From contig NZ_CP065707.1 in assembly GCF_016028255.1 (NCBI RefSeq), positions 1,441,001 to 1,505,000 of the forward strand: DNA of 64,000 bases, in the 5' to 3' direction. Both the position numbers and the translations under genes were made by a program. Each line of letters opens with the position of its first letter. Positions within the stretch are counted from its first letter, which is position 1. The DNA is from Streptococcus oralis. Its GTDB lineage: Bacteria > Bacillota > Bacilli > Lactobacillales > Streptococcaceae. This document shows, piece by piece, positions 47,801 to 56,505 of this stretch. The notes below the pieces were generated by a model. The model ran no database searches and had not been told where the DNA came from. It was given only the letters and a program-made list of their open reading frames with translations.

Positions 47801-47922
47801 TCAATATAAGACACACGGTTATTATCTTTGTTTCCTTCTACCTGATGTTGGTTCAATGCATAGATACAAAGACTTAAGGAAAGGACTAGAGCCGATCCTG
47901 CTACAAGGTATTTCTTCTTCAT
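44875..47922 (-). CDS. Surface histidine triad protein, PhtE-like
   Basis: 1015-aa exported zinc-binding protein. The N-terminus (signal, S-L-S-L-C-I-Y-A-L-N) is PhtE-like. H-x-x-H-x-H motifs are at about residues 82, 206, 311, 413 and 550. A linker at about 350-395 is packed with His and Asp, which is unusual. From residue 570 on, a long helical, coiled-coil-prone tail replaces the pneumococcal PhtE C-terminus. The best-spaced start is the fourth codon (47922). It follows adcAII by a few bases, so it is cotranscribed and likely hands zinc to AdcAII. Confidence 0.88.
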   Translation of the reverse strand: MKKKYLVAGSALVLSLSLCIYALNQHQVEGNKDNNRVSYIDGKQDSQKTETKTPDQVSKKEDIQAEQIVVKITDQGYVTSHGDHFHYYNGKVPFDAIFSEELLMKDANYQLKDADIVNEIKGGYIIKVDGKYYVYLKDAAHANNVRTKDEIERQKQGHTHDVPTSNSAVALAQSQGRYTTDDGYIFNPSDIIEDTGDAYIVPHGGHYHYIPKSSLSASELAAAQAYLSGTRKQESVTDYRPSSNETGQTSNLSQEAERPSTQAESLQSLLQQLYSLPRTQRYAESDGLIFDPAKISSRTPSGVAIPHGNHYHFIPYTKLSALEEKIARMIPLSSDSGKPTPLENPSKPGEHPAQPNHPHDQDGDHGSQDTNHEDHDHDGEEHDHHHGEDHDHGFAADRVISEDEQGFVVSHGDHAHYFFKKDLTAAQIKAAQDHLKENHQSQHVQPLAKTVESFSRDASDEEKIKYISQTYGVPLEAIRISNGFFVFGNPDQAYDPTHIHPYAVRKEHVRIPLQTGNPELDFLNELYTTALRDNVSPYSLQVENGSFVIPHGDHNHYIKVQTKGYEVALKNKIPTLQSSYQPGAFDEQTVLSKVDQLLAESRGFYKDQPIMQRRVELALGQFTENMKKLATNSTAGYLAALDLFDKQYIHVDQSVAPVETSPLDKKYQALVDKINTLDTDTYGLPKKDLLVHLQEAKLAQDETELDAIEAKLQALQDFRDRTGVTTVEYIKYFYEHVSDGRLREELRNRVAKLTWELYQSQSFLKATDLNKLFPTIYQTKLEVEEALKEEPVSTKAGKTILDTEKVDSQTAKTAIYEFLKELYGDFMPEERVNYVKKEEVDALLTKAAQLLARVKEDGVKQSLAEEAANIKAATEKENADLDEAKTQLEDLLNRIAATIQREKKEAEQDPQTVIIYQKLYNVLLSLHKYLEDNKGSDADFERVDALFDQLAAKSSDKEGLLTLAKEIISLNQELRSKASKTDSQSKSEKDSETAASQATEKQAQSESETSAQPNE

Positions 47923-47935
47923 TTTCATCATCTCC

Positions 47936-48853
47936 TCATTTTAATTCTTCTGCAAGAACATTCATATTTTCTTCTAGATTTTCTAAGTATGTTTTGTCAT
48001 TTTCAGGATCTGCTTCTAAAGGATTGAGTGTCTTTAGACTAACTCCTGTTGATTTGACCAAGGTTTCAGCAACTTTAGAAGAAGCGTTGCTCTCAGTAAA
48101 GATAGTTTTAACCTTGTAGGTTTTGACAAATTCTTGGATTTCTGTCAACTGTCTCGGACTTGGCTCTTGTTCGGGAGAGATACCTGCAATACCAAGTTGA
48201 TTAAGTCCAAATCGCTTAGCGAGATAAGAAAAGGCTGTGTGTTGCGTAACAAAAGTCTTTTGACTCGCTTTTTCAAAAATAGGCTGGTATTTCTTAGTCA
48301 ATTCTTGGGCTTTAGCGATAAATTTCTTGGCATTTTTTTGATATGTTTCCTTATTAGAACTATCTAATTCAGACAACTTATCTGCAATAATCTGCGCTTC
48401 TTCTCCTGCTTTTTCAGGATCTAACCAAGTATGTGGGTCATAGAGTGTTTTTTCATCAATACCGTCACCAGCTTCTACATCTTCCAAACCTGGAACACGC
48501 TCCAACGTCATTCCTTCAGAAGCTTCTAAAACCTTAACTTTTGAGTTTTTCAAGTTAGGATCTAGACTTCCAGCCCAAGATTCGAGCGTATGAGAGTGGT
48601 AGACAAAGACATCCGCATCATAGATGGCAGCAATGTCATTCGCTGAAGGTTCATATGAGTGAATTCCACTACTTGACTGAATCATCCGAACATCATTCAA
48701 ATCACCTGATACCTCTTTTACCATGGCATAGATTGGGTAAAAACTTGTTACAATCTTCATCCCTTTTGCTTCTTGTTTTTCTTTTTGGCTACATGCTCCT
48801 AAGACAAAAACCAACAGACCTGCCATTAATAATAGAAATGTTCTTTTTTTCAT
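47936..48853 (-). CDS. adcAII: Zinc-binding lipoprotein AdcAII (Lmb-like)
   Basis: 305-aa solute-binding protein of the ZnuA/TroA cluster. Lipobox V-L-G-A-C near residue 20. Zinc ligands include H-S-Y-E-P (about 66), Y-D-P-H-T-W-L-D (about 140) and Q-H-T-A-F-S-Y (about 205). It lacks the long His-rich loop of AdcA, as expected for AdcAII. Two ATG codons (48856, 48853) follow AAGGAG; the second is better spaced. AdcR-type operators precede it. Confidence 0.93.
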   Translation of the reverse strand: MKKRTFLLLMAGLLVFVLGACSQKEKQEAKGMKIVTSFYPIYAMVKEVSGDLNDVRMIQSSSGIHSYEPSANDIAAIYDADVFVYHSHTLESWAGSLDPNLKNSKVKVLEASEGMTLERVPGLEDVEAGDGIDEKTLYDPHTWLDPEKAGEEAQIIADKLSELDSSNKETYQKNAKKFIAKAQELTKKYQPIFEKASQKTFVTQHTAFSYLAKRFGLNQLGIAGISPEQEPSPRQLTEIQEFVKTYKVKTIFTESNASSKVAETLVKSTGVSLKTLNPLEADPENDKTYLENLEENMNVLAEELK

Positions 48854-48862
48854 CATTACTCC

Positions 48863-48897
48863 TTAACTAGTATTTAACCGTTTAATTAACTAGTAAA
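48863..48897 (-). promoter_or_regulatory. Three tandem AdcR-like operators
   Basis: TTAACTAGTATT (48863-48874), TTAACCGTTTAA (48874-48885) and TTAACTAGTAAA (48886-48897), adjoining copies of the TTAACYRGTTAA zinc-repressor box, lying between the -10 and the start codon. Confidence 0.8.
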
Positions 48898-48898
48898 T

Positions 48899-48927
48899 AG
48901 TTTATCTTTATTTACACTATATGTCAA
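48899..48927 (-). promoter_or_regulatory. Promoter of the adcAII operon
   Basis: TTGACA (48922-48927), 17-nt spacer, TAAACT (48899-48904). Confidence 0.82.
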
Positions 48928-48948
48928 GATATTTTGCATATTTTCATG

Positions 48949-48990
48949 AAAAAAATGAGAACTAGAACTTACATTCTGCTCTCATTTTTC
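48949..48990 (-). terminator. Terminator after phtD
   Basis: Outer stem AATGAGA/TCTCATT followed by TTTTTTTC on the minus strand. It separates phtD from the adcAII promoter. Confidence 0.65.
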
Positions 48991-49049
48991 GATTTTATCT
49001 TTTCTAGCTCTCCTATCCTGTTTTTAGGAGTTAGAAAATTGGGGTAGGT

Positions 49050-51587
49050 TTAGTTGCTCTCCTTTAACAATGCCAACAACTTTTCAACTTCAGCCATAAT
49101 GGTATTGTTGTCCTGAGCACCAAATAGCAGGTTATTTTTTAAGCCAGTGAGAGTTTCTTTGGCATTGGACTTGATAATGGGGTCTTGGATCTTTGCAAGT
49201 AACTCTTCAGCCTCTCTCAACTTCGCTTCAACCTTTTCAGTCTCGACCTGAGGTTCTTCTGCTTCCTCTGGTGATTCTTCTTCCGGCTCCTCAGTTGGTT
49301 TTGGAGATTCTGGTTTCTCGCTTTGCGGTTTTTCTTCGCGTGGATTTTCTTCCTCAGGTTTGTCTGTCTGAGGTTTCTCCTCGTTTGATTTTTCCGTTTG
49401 ATTGGTATCAGCTTGGCCATTTTGGTTTCTTTGAACATGGTCACTTGCATTTCCCCAACCACTATCTGAATGCGGACGTTCGTTTGGATGTTCGACATAG
49501 TACTTGACAGTCGCAAAGAGATCTTCTAGACTATACCCCTTAGGTGCCTCATAAAGTCCTTCGTCAAACCACTCAAATTTGATGTTATGGTAATGATCAT
49601 AATGAGGAATGATTAAACTACCGTTTTTAACTTCCACGGTATGTTGGAGATTGTAAGGCATACGATCAAGCGGCACCTTCTTAGCTGCTTTCACGCGGTT
49701 GTAGATAGCTTCTGCTCCTTTAGCCTCCGTATTTCCTGGATTCTGATGGTCTGTTGAAGGAGGAGTCAAACCTTTCTCTTTAGCATAAGCATGGGCCGCT
49801 GCTCTTTCAGCTTCAGACAAACTATCTTTCTTAATCCAATGACTGTGGGTCATATGCGGAGTTACATAGGCATCCCCCTCATCACTGGTGATATCACGAG
49901 GATCAAAGATATAGCCATCTTCTGTTGTATACTTGCCTGCCAACTTGGCTACTTGAATCTCATCATCTGTGTAAGCTATTTGCGCATTTGGTTTTCCTAG
50001 ACGTTCTGGATGACGAATCGGTGCTAGAAATGCAAGTATATCTTCGACCAACTTAACTTTATCACTGCTTTCATCATTTAAACGTTCCAACAGTTTATCC
50101 AAAGCGTCAAAATCAACTTTACGACCTTTATTATCAAGTAAGTCCTGATGAATTCTTGCTAGAAAATCATGAGCCTTATTGTAAAATCCTCGATCACCAG
50201 ATGGGAGATTGGTTTTCTTAGCTCCGAGCTTATGAGCTAAACTTTCTTGCTTGGCTAGCTTACTATCAATGGCTGCAGTAGTTTCATCTGATAATTCCTT
50301 GGCAGGAATATAACGAGATGTTCCATTTTCCTCAAATACATAGCCATTAGCTACTTTTCGAACCGCCTGTTTGACCAATTTTTCGTCAATTGGATTGCTT
50401 GGAGATGGTTGAGGATTTGGTGCAGGTTGCGGGCTTGGACTAGGTTCCGGAGTCGGTTGTGGACTTGGTTGTTCTGGTCTTGTATCCGGCACCCAATGAT
50501 TTGAACGATAGCGAAGCGGGATGATGCGAGCGATTCGTTCTTCCAATTCAGACATCTGTGAATAAGGGATGAAATGGTAATGGTTCCCATGAGGTACAGC
50601 TACACCTCTAGCTGTTCGACTTATGATTTGCGCTGGGTCGAAAACAAGGCCATCAGATTCCACATGTCTTTGGCTCAAAGGCAGTTTGTAGAGCTGTCTT
50701 AAAAGACTATCAATGTCATCACTTTGACTTGCTTGGCTATCGTCGCTACTGTTACTGTTGTTAGCCGTGTTTGTGTTCGTATAGCCACTACCTTGATTAT
50801 TATAGGATGGGGTCCATCTATCTACATCGCTGCTGGTACTGTTGTTGGTACGGCGATAAGTAGCAGTGTTTGATTGACCACTTCTACCAGATAGAAAGGC
50901 TTCTGCGGCAGCCAATTCGCTGGCTGATAACTCACTCTTAGGAATGTAATGGTAATGATTGCCATGAGGAACGATATAAGCATCGCCAGTATCTTCAATG
51001 ATATCAGAGGCATTAAAGATATAACCATCATCTGTGGTGTAGCGTCCCTGTGAACGTGCCAAGGCTACCGCACCATCGTTTGCTGAAGTTCCTCCTTCAC
51101 GATGCTGACTATGCTCTTGTTTTTGCCGATTGATTTCTTCTTTTGTACGGACATTATCCGCATGGGCTGCATCCTTAAGGTAAACATAGTATTTTCCGTC
51201 CACCTTGATTACATAACCACCCTTGATTTCACTGACAATATCTTCGTCCTTGAGCTGGTAGTTTGGATCCTTCATCAGCAACTCTTCACTGATGATAGCA
51301 TCATAAGGGACCTTCCCATTGTAATAATGATAGTGGTCTCCATGTGAAGTGACATAACCTTGATCAGTTATCTTGATGACGATTTGTTCGGCATTAATGC
51401 CTTCTTTTTTACTGACCTCATCAGGAGTTAGATCCTCCGTTTTTTGCGCACCCTGTTTTCCATCTATATAGGAAACACGATTATTTTCCTTGACCGTTCT
51501 GGCTTGATACAGTCCCAATTCATAAGAACAGACACTTAACATCAAAGCTGCCGCAGAACCAGCTAGGTATTTTTTATTAATTTTCAT
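49050..51587 (-). CDS. phtD: Surface histidine triad protein PhtD
   Basis: 845-aa exported zinc scavenger. Start M-K-I-N-K-K-Y-L-A-G with lipobox-like L-S-V-C. H-x-x-H-x-H motifs lie at about residues 85, 198, 320, 595 and 690; a Pro-rich linker (repeated P-S-P-Q-P/P-N-P-Q-P, about 355-400) matches pneumococcal PhtD closely, followed by S-D-E-G-D-A-Y-V-T-P-H-M-T-H-S-H-W. The C-terminal part is Glu/Pro/Lys-rich, then a helical end. Its own promoter and two AdcR boxes make it a separate zinc-responsive unit. Confidence 0.92.
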   Translation of the reverse strand: MKINKKYLAGSAAALMLSVCSYELGLYQARTVKENNRVSYIDGKQGAQKTEDLTPDEVSKKEGINAEQIVIKITDQGYVTSHGDHYHYYNGKVPYDAIISEELLMKDPNYQLKDEDIVSEIKGGYVIKVDGKYYVYLKDAAHADNVRTKEEINRQKQEHSQHREGGTSANDGAVALARSQGRYTTDDGYIFNASDIIEDTGDAYIVPHGNHYHYIPKSELSASELAAAEAFLSGRSGQSNTATYRRTNNSTSSDVDRWTPSYNNQGSGYTNTNTANNSNSSDDSQASQSDDIDSLLRQLYKLPLSQRHVESDGLVFDPAQIISRTARGVAVPHGNHYHFIPYSQMSELEERIARIIPLRYRSNHWVPDTRPEQPSPQPTPEPSPSPQPAPNPQPSPSNPIDEKLVKQAVRKVANGYVFEENGTSRYIPAKELSDETTAAIDSKLAKQESLAHKLGAKKTNLPSGDRGFYNKAHDFLARIHQDLLDNKGRKVDFDALDKLLERLNDESSDKVKLVEDILAFLAPIRHPERLGKPNAQIAYTDDEIQVAKLAGKYTTEDGYIFDPRDITSDEGDAYVTPHMTHSHWIKKDSLSEAERAAAHAYAKEKGLTPPSTDHQNPGNTEAKGAEAIYNRVKAAKKVPLDRMPYNLQHTVEVKNGSLIIPHYDHYHNIKFEWFDEGLYEAPKGYSLEDLFATVKYYVEHPNERPHSDSGWGNASDHVQRNQNGQADTNQTEKSNEEKPQTDKPEEENPREEKPQSEKPESPKPTEEPEEESPEEAEEPQVETEKVEAKLREAEELLAKIQDPIIKSNAKETLTGLKNNLLFGAQDNNTIMAEVEKLLALLKESN

Positions 51588-51658
51588 CGAAACTCTCTTT
51601 CTTTTTGATATTTCTAGTTGCAATTCATTTCTAAATTGCAGAAACTCCTCTCTAGTAC

Positions 51659-51670
51659 TTAACTGGTTAA
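51659..51670 (-). promoter_or_regulatory. AdcR box 1 of phtD
   Basis: Perfect TTAACTGGTTAA, just downstream of the -10. Confidence 0.85.
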
Positions 51671-51671
51671 T

Positions 51672-51700
51672 AGTTTACTCCTAAATTTGCAGCTTGTCAA
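51672..51700 (-). promoter_or_regulatory. Promoter of phtD
   Basis: TTGACA (51695-51700), 17-nt spacer, TAAACT (51672-51677), the same hexamers as the adcAII promoter. Confidence 0.85.
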
Positions 51701-51708
51701 GAATTTTA

Positions 51709-51720
51709 TGAACCAGTTAA
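51709..51720 (-). promoter_or_regulatory. AdcR box 2 of phtD
   Basis: TTAACTGGTTCA, one base from consensus, just upstream of the -35, so the promoter is flanked by two operators. Confidence 0.75.
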
Positions 51721-51803
51721 GTACTTTTTTATTCTGACCACAATTTTCTCAAGATTGGACTTTATATAAGAAAGATTAGCTTGAAAATTCTTTTAAAAAT
51801 ATC

Positions 51804-51840
51804 AAAAAAAGTCCCTGCAACTTAGTTGCAAGGGCTTTTC
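51804..51840 (-). terminator. Terminator of ptsH-ptsI
   Basis: Stem CCCTTGCAAC/GTTGCAGGG with 3-nt loop followed by seven T. Confidence 0.85.
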
Positions 51841-51842
51841 AA

Positions 51843-53576
51843 TTAATCAAAATTAACGTATTCTTTTTGAAGTTCAAGAACTTCTTCCATTGTTGAGCAT
51901 TCTGTAAGGGCACGGTTTGCGTACTCTTCCATCTTAGCTGTGTCAAGTTTCTTCATCAAGCTACGTGTACGAAGTACAGATGTTGCTGACATAGAGAACT
52001 CATCCAAGCCCATTCCGACAAGGAGTGGAACAGCTTGTTGGTCACCAGCCATCTCACCACACATACCAGCCCATTTACCTTCAGCGTGAGCTGCTTTGAT
52101 AACATTGTTGATCAAGCGTAGGATTGATGGGTTATATGGTTGGTAAAGGTATGAAACTTGCTCGTTCATACGGTCTGCTGCCATTGTGTATTGGATCAAG
52201 TCGTTTGTACCAATTGAGAAGAAGTCAACTTCTTTAGCAAATTGGTCTGCAAGCATAGCCGCTGCAGGAATCTCGATCATGATACCAACTTGGATATTAT
52301 CCGCAACTGCAACACCTTCAGCAAGAAGGTTTGCTTTTTCTTCGTCAAAGACTGCTTTCGCTGCACGGAATTCTTTCAAGAGCGCAACCATTGGGAACAT
52401 GATACGCAATTGACCGTGAACAGACGCACGAAGAAGGGCGCGGATTTGTGTACGGAACATAGCATCTCCAGTTTCAGAAATAGAGATACGAAGGGCACGG
52501 AATCCAAGGAATGGGTTCATTTCGTGAGGCATATCAAAGTAAGGAAGTTCCTTATCTCCACCGATATCCATTGTACGAACGACAACAGGTTTACCGTTCA
52601 TTCCTTCAAGTACAGCCTTGTAAGCTTCGTACTGCTCGTCTTCTGTTGGGAAGTCTTGAGAATCCATGTACAAGAACTCTGTACGGTAAAGACCTACAGC
52701 TTCGGCACCGTTGGCATTGACACCTTCAACGTCTTTTGGAGTACCAATATTGGCAGCCAATTCAAAGTGTTTGCCATCAGCAGTTACTGTTTTAGCATCT
52801 TTCAAAAGTGCCCATTCAGCTTTTTGCTTCGCATAAGCTTCACCAGCAGCCTTGAATTCTGCCGCTTGCTCATCAGTTGGGTTGATAATCACTTCACCAG
52901 TGATACCGTTAACGGCAAGAATGTCACCATCTTTAACGATTTCAGTGATGTTGTTTGTCCCCAATACTGCTGCAATTTCAAGTGTACGTGCCATGATAGC
53001 TGAGTGGCTTGTACGTCCACCGATGTTGGTTACAAAAGCTTTAACAAAGTTTTTGTCCAATTGAGCTGTATCAGAAGGAGTCAAGTCATGTGCAATGACG
53101 ATCACTTCTTCATTGATAGAAGCTGGGTTTGGCAATTTTTTACCAAGGAGGTTTGCCAATACACGTTTTGTCACGTCGCGGATATCCGCTGCACGTTCTT
53201 GCATGTATGGGTTGTCTTCCATGCCCTCAAAGATAGTGATAAACATGTCTGTCACTTCTTTCAGACCTGCTTCTGCATTCACTTTCTTCGCACGGATTGT
53301 TTCCTTGATTTGGCTAATCATTTCTGGGTCAGCAAGAACCATTAAGTGAGCGTCAAAAACTTGAGCTGCTTCTTCCCCTAGCGTACCTACTGCTTTCTCA
53401 CGAATAACAGAAAGCTCGTCTTGTGATGCTTGTAGAGCGACATCAAGGCGAGCTTCTTCTGCGTTTGTATCTTCGACTGTAACAGTCTCAAATGACAAAT
53501 CCGGTTGAACGAGTAGATATGCTTTTGCAACTGCAACACCGTCAGATGCTGCGATTCCTTTAAGCATTTCTGTCAT
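51843..53576 (-). CDS. ptsI: PTS enzyme I
   Basis: 577 aa. Phospho-His in G-G-R-T-S-H-S-A-I near 190, PEP-binding barrel with F-L-Y-M-D and catalytic Cys in G-M-C-G-E-M-A-G near 503. It phosphorylates HPr from PEP; all sugar PTS in the cell, including LacE in this window, depend on it. It starts 5 nt after ptsH. Confidence 0.98.
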   Translation of the reverse strand: MTEMLKGIAASDGVAVAKAYLLVQPDLSFETVTVEDTNAEEARLDVALQASQDELSVIREKAVGTLGEEAAQVFDAHLMVLADPEMISQIKETIRAKKVNAEAGLKEVTDMFITIFEGMEDNPYMQERAADIRDVTKRVLANLLGKKLPNPASINEEVIVIAHDLTPSDTAQLDKNFVKAFVTNIGGRTSHSAIMARTLEIAAVLGTNNITEIVKDGDILAVNGITGEVIINPTDEQAAEFKAAGEAYAKQKAEWALLKDAKTVTADGKHFELAANIGTPKDVEGVNANGAEAVGLYRTEFLYMDSQDFPTEDEQYEAYKAVLEGMNGKPVVVRTMDIGGDKELPYFDMPHEMNPFLGFRALRISISETGDAMFRTQIRALLRASVHGQLRIMFPMVALLKEFRAAKAVFDEEKANLLAEGVAVADNIQVGIMIEIPAAAMLADQFAKEVDFFSIGTNDLIQYTMAADRMNEQVSYLYQPYNPSILRLINNVIKAAHAEGKWAGMCGEMAGDQQAVPLLVGMGLDEFSMSATSVLRTRSLMKKLDTAKMEEYANRALTECSTMEEVLELQKEYVNFD

Positions 53577-53581
53577 TTTCC

Positions 53582-53845
53582 TTATGCCAATCCTTCTTTT
53601 TCCATAGTTTCAGTGATAGCAGCGATTGCGTCGTCAGCATCTGCACCTTCAGCTGAAATTGTAACGTCAGCACCTTGGCCAACACCAAGACTCATGACAC
53701 CCATGATAGATTTAAGGTTTACTGATTTACCTTTGTACTCAAGAGTGATATCTGAAGCAAATTTGCTAGCTGTTTGAACCAACAATGTTGCTGGACGTGC
53801 GTGAATACCTGTTTCTGCCACTACGTGGAAATCTTTAGAAGCCAT
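53582..53845 (-). CDS. ptsH: Phosphocarrier protein HPr
   Basis: 87 aa. His15 in E-T-G-I-H-A-R-P-A and regulatory Ser46 in K-S-I-M-G-V-M. HPr-Ser-P is the CcpA corepressor, linking this operon to the cre-like site at 20601. AAGGAGAG precedes the ATG. Confidence 0.98.
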   Translation of the reverse strand: MASKDFHVVAETGIHARPATLLVQTASKFASDITLEYKGKSVNLKSIMGVMSLGVGQGADVTISAEGADADDAIAAITETMEKEGLA

Positions 53846-54310
53846 AGTTTGACTCTCCTTTAAGTGTTTTCTTTTTGAGTTATATGTGATAACCCTTACA
53901 AGACTGTATTATATCATCTTCAAGATAATTTTTCAAGTATTTTATGGACTTTTACTGAAAATGAAATTACTTCTTTTTCTATTATAATGAGCACTCTAGC
54001 AATTAAATAGCATATCTAAACACTAATTGTTCAAAAATGTTATCATCAAAATTCAATTTTCAAAGCTATTTTCTCTTAATATCAATCAGAAGACAATCCT
54101 AGTAAATAATGAAAAAAATAATACTATTTAGTTATAATTAATATAACTCAGCCAACCTATTATTTGAAAAGACTTCATCAAATACTGAAATTCTAAAACC
54201 TACTCTTACCATCAACAGTAGAGAATTTATTCAATTTGCTACTTAAAGTAAAATAGGCTTGTAGCACCTAACAGTAAAAATGTAGATATATCTAAATAGT
54301 ATAAGTAGAA
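53846..54310. other. Intergenic stretch
   Basis: 465 nt, AT-rich. The part next to ptsH holds its promoter; I see nothing definite from about 53940 to 54310. Confidence 0.6.
53908..53936 (-). promoter_or_regulatory. Promoter of ptsHI
   Basis: TTGAAA (53931-53936), 17-nt spacer, extended -10 TGATATAAT (TATAAT at 53908-53913). Confidence 0.8.
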
Positions 54311-55531
54311 CTAAAACTTTGATTGATTCCATTCAAATAAAGTATCCAACCAATCAAAAACGACATTATGGGCGAGTCTTAAATTATTGACTTGGCAATG
54401 AGCGTCCGCACCACTTTCCGCCTCAAATACTTGAAGTTTAGTTTGTTGATTTTTAGATTTAAGTGATTCATAAATTACCTTAGTTTGATGCTGCAGTTCA
54501 GCACCCTCACCCTTTCCCATGATAAACAGGCATGGGCATTGAATTTTTTGATAATCTACAATCTTTGCATAGTTAAATACATCATCAATAGCACTCTTAA
54601 AATCAGAAGTACCAAACTGCCATGCATACTTTTTAAGATTCAAATTTGCTGATTCATTCAAATTTCCAGCTAATTTTAAAATGGCATTTATTAACCAACT
54701 AGGTGCTTTCAAACTTGATCCGAATTCTTTTCTGAAGAGCTCTGCAACGTCGTAAATAGGGGTACTAGCAATCCAAGCATGAATTCTTGGATCCTTTTCG
54801 ACAGCTTGTGCGGTAAAATATCCCCCTCCGCTGACACCATAAATGGCTAAATAATTTAGTTTAGGATTTCTATTTTCCAACCAGTCTATGCATAATGAAA
54901 TTGGAATAGAGGCATCCACACCAAAGATTAGCCCTCTACTAGGATTGCTCCCTTGACCAGGAAGATCAACCATTAAAACATTATAATTTCGTATCCATCC
55001 AGGATATCCTGCAAAATAAAATAAATCTTCGCGATAAGTATCACCTCCACCGATCATAATCAGCGTTGGGCAATTATCACCGCTATGAAGATAATAACCA
55101 GGCAAGTAGGAATCCTGATAAGCAATAGTTAGTTTTTCAATCGGTGTACCTAGTGAATGAATTGCACTAGAGAACGCCTTCTCCATTTGACAAACGATAG
55201 GTAAGTATTCGGCAGAAAATGGATCAGTAAACTGGATTGCCGATCGAAGTGAGTAGGTCTGTGCGAGATAATACTGCGCCTTTGTTTGTTCACTCAAACC
55301 TAAATTACTAACCTTTTGTTCAAGATAGTTCACATGTGATAAAAACTCATTTTTCCAGTCATCAGGTTTTGGTGAATTACCTAACTTTTGAGCAAGATAA
55401 TACAGCTCTCCATGAGAGAAGCCAAAAACTTCACCGATTCCTAGCAACCAATTAAAGAAAAAATCCGTATCCCCATTCTTAAAAAATACGCGAGTAGATT
55501 GCCGTTTTAAAATAACCTCGTTTTCTTTCAC
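54311..55531 (-). CDS. Alpha/beta hydrolase, FrsA/esterase-like
   Basis: 406 aa. The N-terminal helical lid (about 1-140) precedes a hydrolase core: M-I-G-G-G-D-T-Y-R-E-D, nucleophile elbow G-V-S-G-G-G-Y near 245 and a late D-A-H-C-Q segment with the catalytic His. This matches dipeptidyl-peptidase-like / FrsA-type esterases. The start is probably GTG at 55531 with AGGAGG 7 nt upstream; the ATG at 55552 would contain that site. It stands alone between two long AT-rich spacers, so it may have been acquired separately. Substrate unknown. Confidence 0.82.
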   Translation of the reverse strand: MKENEVILKRQSTRVFFKNGDTDFFFNWLLGIGEVFGFSHGELYYLAQKLGNSPKPDDWKNEFLSHVNYLEQKVSNLGLSEQTKAQYYLAQTYSLRSAIQFTDPFSAEYLPIVCQMEKAFSSAIHSLGTPIEKLTIAYQDSYLPGYYLHSGDNCPTLIMIGGGDTYREDLFYFAGYPGWIRNYNVLMVDLPGQGSNPSRGLIFGVDASIPISLCIDWLENRNPKLNYLAIYGVSGGGYFTAQAVEKDPRIHAWIASTPIYDVAELFRKEFGSSLKAPSWLINAILKLAGNLNESANLNLKKYAWQFGTSDFKSAIDDVFNYAKIVDYQKIQCPCLFIMGKGEGAELQHQTKVIYESLKSKNQQTKLQVFEAESGADAHCQVNNLRLAHNVVFDWLDTLFEWNQSKF

Positions 55532-56078
55532 TACGCACCTCCTGATTTGCATTCTTTCATTTATTAATCTATTAATCCTATTTCCCTAACAACATTATAC
55601 TATATATTTCCACAGTAAGTATAAGTTTCTAAAGTGAATAACTCTATTCTAATAGTTTTTGCATATTCAACATTTATCTAACTCATCTACTGTCTTTTAT
55701 ATTTTTTAAATAGTCTATATACCTAAATATCGTAATCGCTATAAACTCTTTTCATAGCTTCATTTTTAAATTTATTCCTATCTATAAGTTCTATGGTCAC
55801 TACTAGTATACCACATAAAGCGAATACTTCCCAAAAATTACAGTTATATACTCTCTATCAAGAATACGAAATTCATAATCTATTTGGATGAATGCAGTAT
55901 AATCTAACATCTTCATTTTAGTTATCTTTTAAATATTTTAATACAAAATATAGGGACATCTTGTGCAGAGACTTTCTTTTTTTCATTAATATTACAGTTT
56001 CAGTTTTGTTAAAGCATTGTCTCCGCTAAACTTATTCATGCTCTTACGATTTTTGCTATTTTCAACTTCTTTCAAAAA
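55532..56078. other. Long AT-rich spacer
   Basis: About 550 nt without credible genes, RNA structures or known repeats that I can see. Confidence 0.6.
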
Positions 56079-56136
56079 CCACTATATCTTGTATTTTAAT
56101 TTTAAAACTGTAACTTTTAGGCACAAGATTTAGTTT
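56079..56136 (+). promoter_or_regulatory. Two NrdR-like boxes
   Basis: CCACTATATCTTGTAT (56079-56094) matches 13 of 16 and GCACAAGATTTAGTTT (56121-56136) 12 of 16 positions of ACACWATATATWGTGT. The copies are 42 bp apart start to start, close to four helical turns, and lie just before the nrdH promoter. Confidence 0.6.
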
Positions 56137-56143
56137 AAAAAGT

Positions 56144-56171
56144 TTGACAAAGTTTTTTTTTCTGATATACT
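56144..56171 (+). promoter_or_regulatory. Promoter of nrdHEF
   Basis: TTGACA (56144-56149), 16-nt spacer, TATACT (56166-56171). Confidence 0.8.
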
Positions 56172-56205
56172 AAGAAAGTAATCAAATTTTATGAGGAGTT
56201 ACGAA

Positions 56206-56424
56206 ATGGTAACGGTTTATTCTAAAAATAATTGTGTACAATGTAAAATGACCAAACGTTTCTTGGATAGCAACAATGTCGCTTATCGTGAGATCAATCT
56301 CGACGAGCAACCTGAGTATATCGATCAAGTTAAAGAGCTCGGTTTCAGTGCTGCTCCTGTTATCCAAACACCAACTGAAGTCTTTTCAGGCTTCCAACCA
56401 GGAAAACTGAAACAATTAGCATAA
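56206..56424 (+). CDS. nrdH: Glutaredoxin-like NrdH
   Basis: 72-aa thioredoxin-fold electron donor for class Ib ribonucleotide reductase. Active site C-V-Q-C-K at residues 10-14 and C-terminal G-F-Q-P-G-K-L. GAGGAG precedes the ATG at 56206; an in-frame ATG at 56191 overlaps that site. Confidence 0.96.
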   Translation: MVTVYSKNNCVQCKMTKRFLDSNNVAYREINLDEQPEYIDQVKELGFSAAPVIQTPTEVFSGFQPGKLKQLA

Positions 56425-56505
56425 TCTTAGTACATCATCCAGAAGAAACTCGCTTCTAGGGCTAACTTAGAAGCCTTTCTTTTGTAATTAGATAAGGGAA
56501 ATTTT

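Noticed and set aside
52242..53003. 253-codon plus-strand frame
   Set aside because: It is antisense to ptsI, has no ribosome site, and its Cys/His/Phe-rich composition is typical of a shadow frame.
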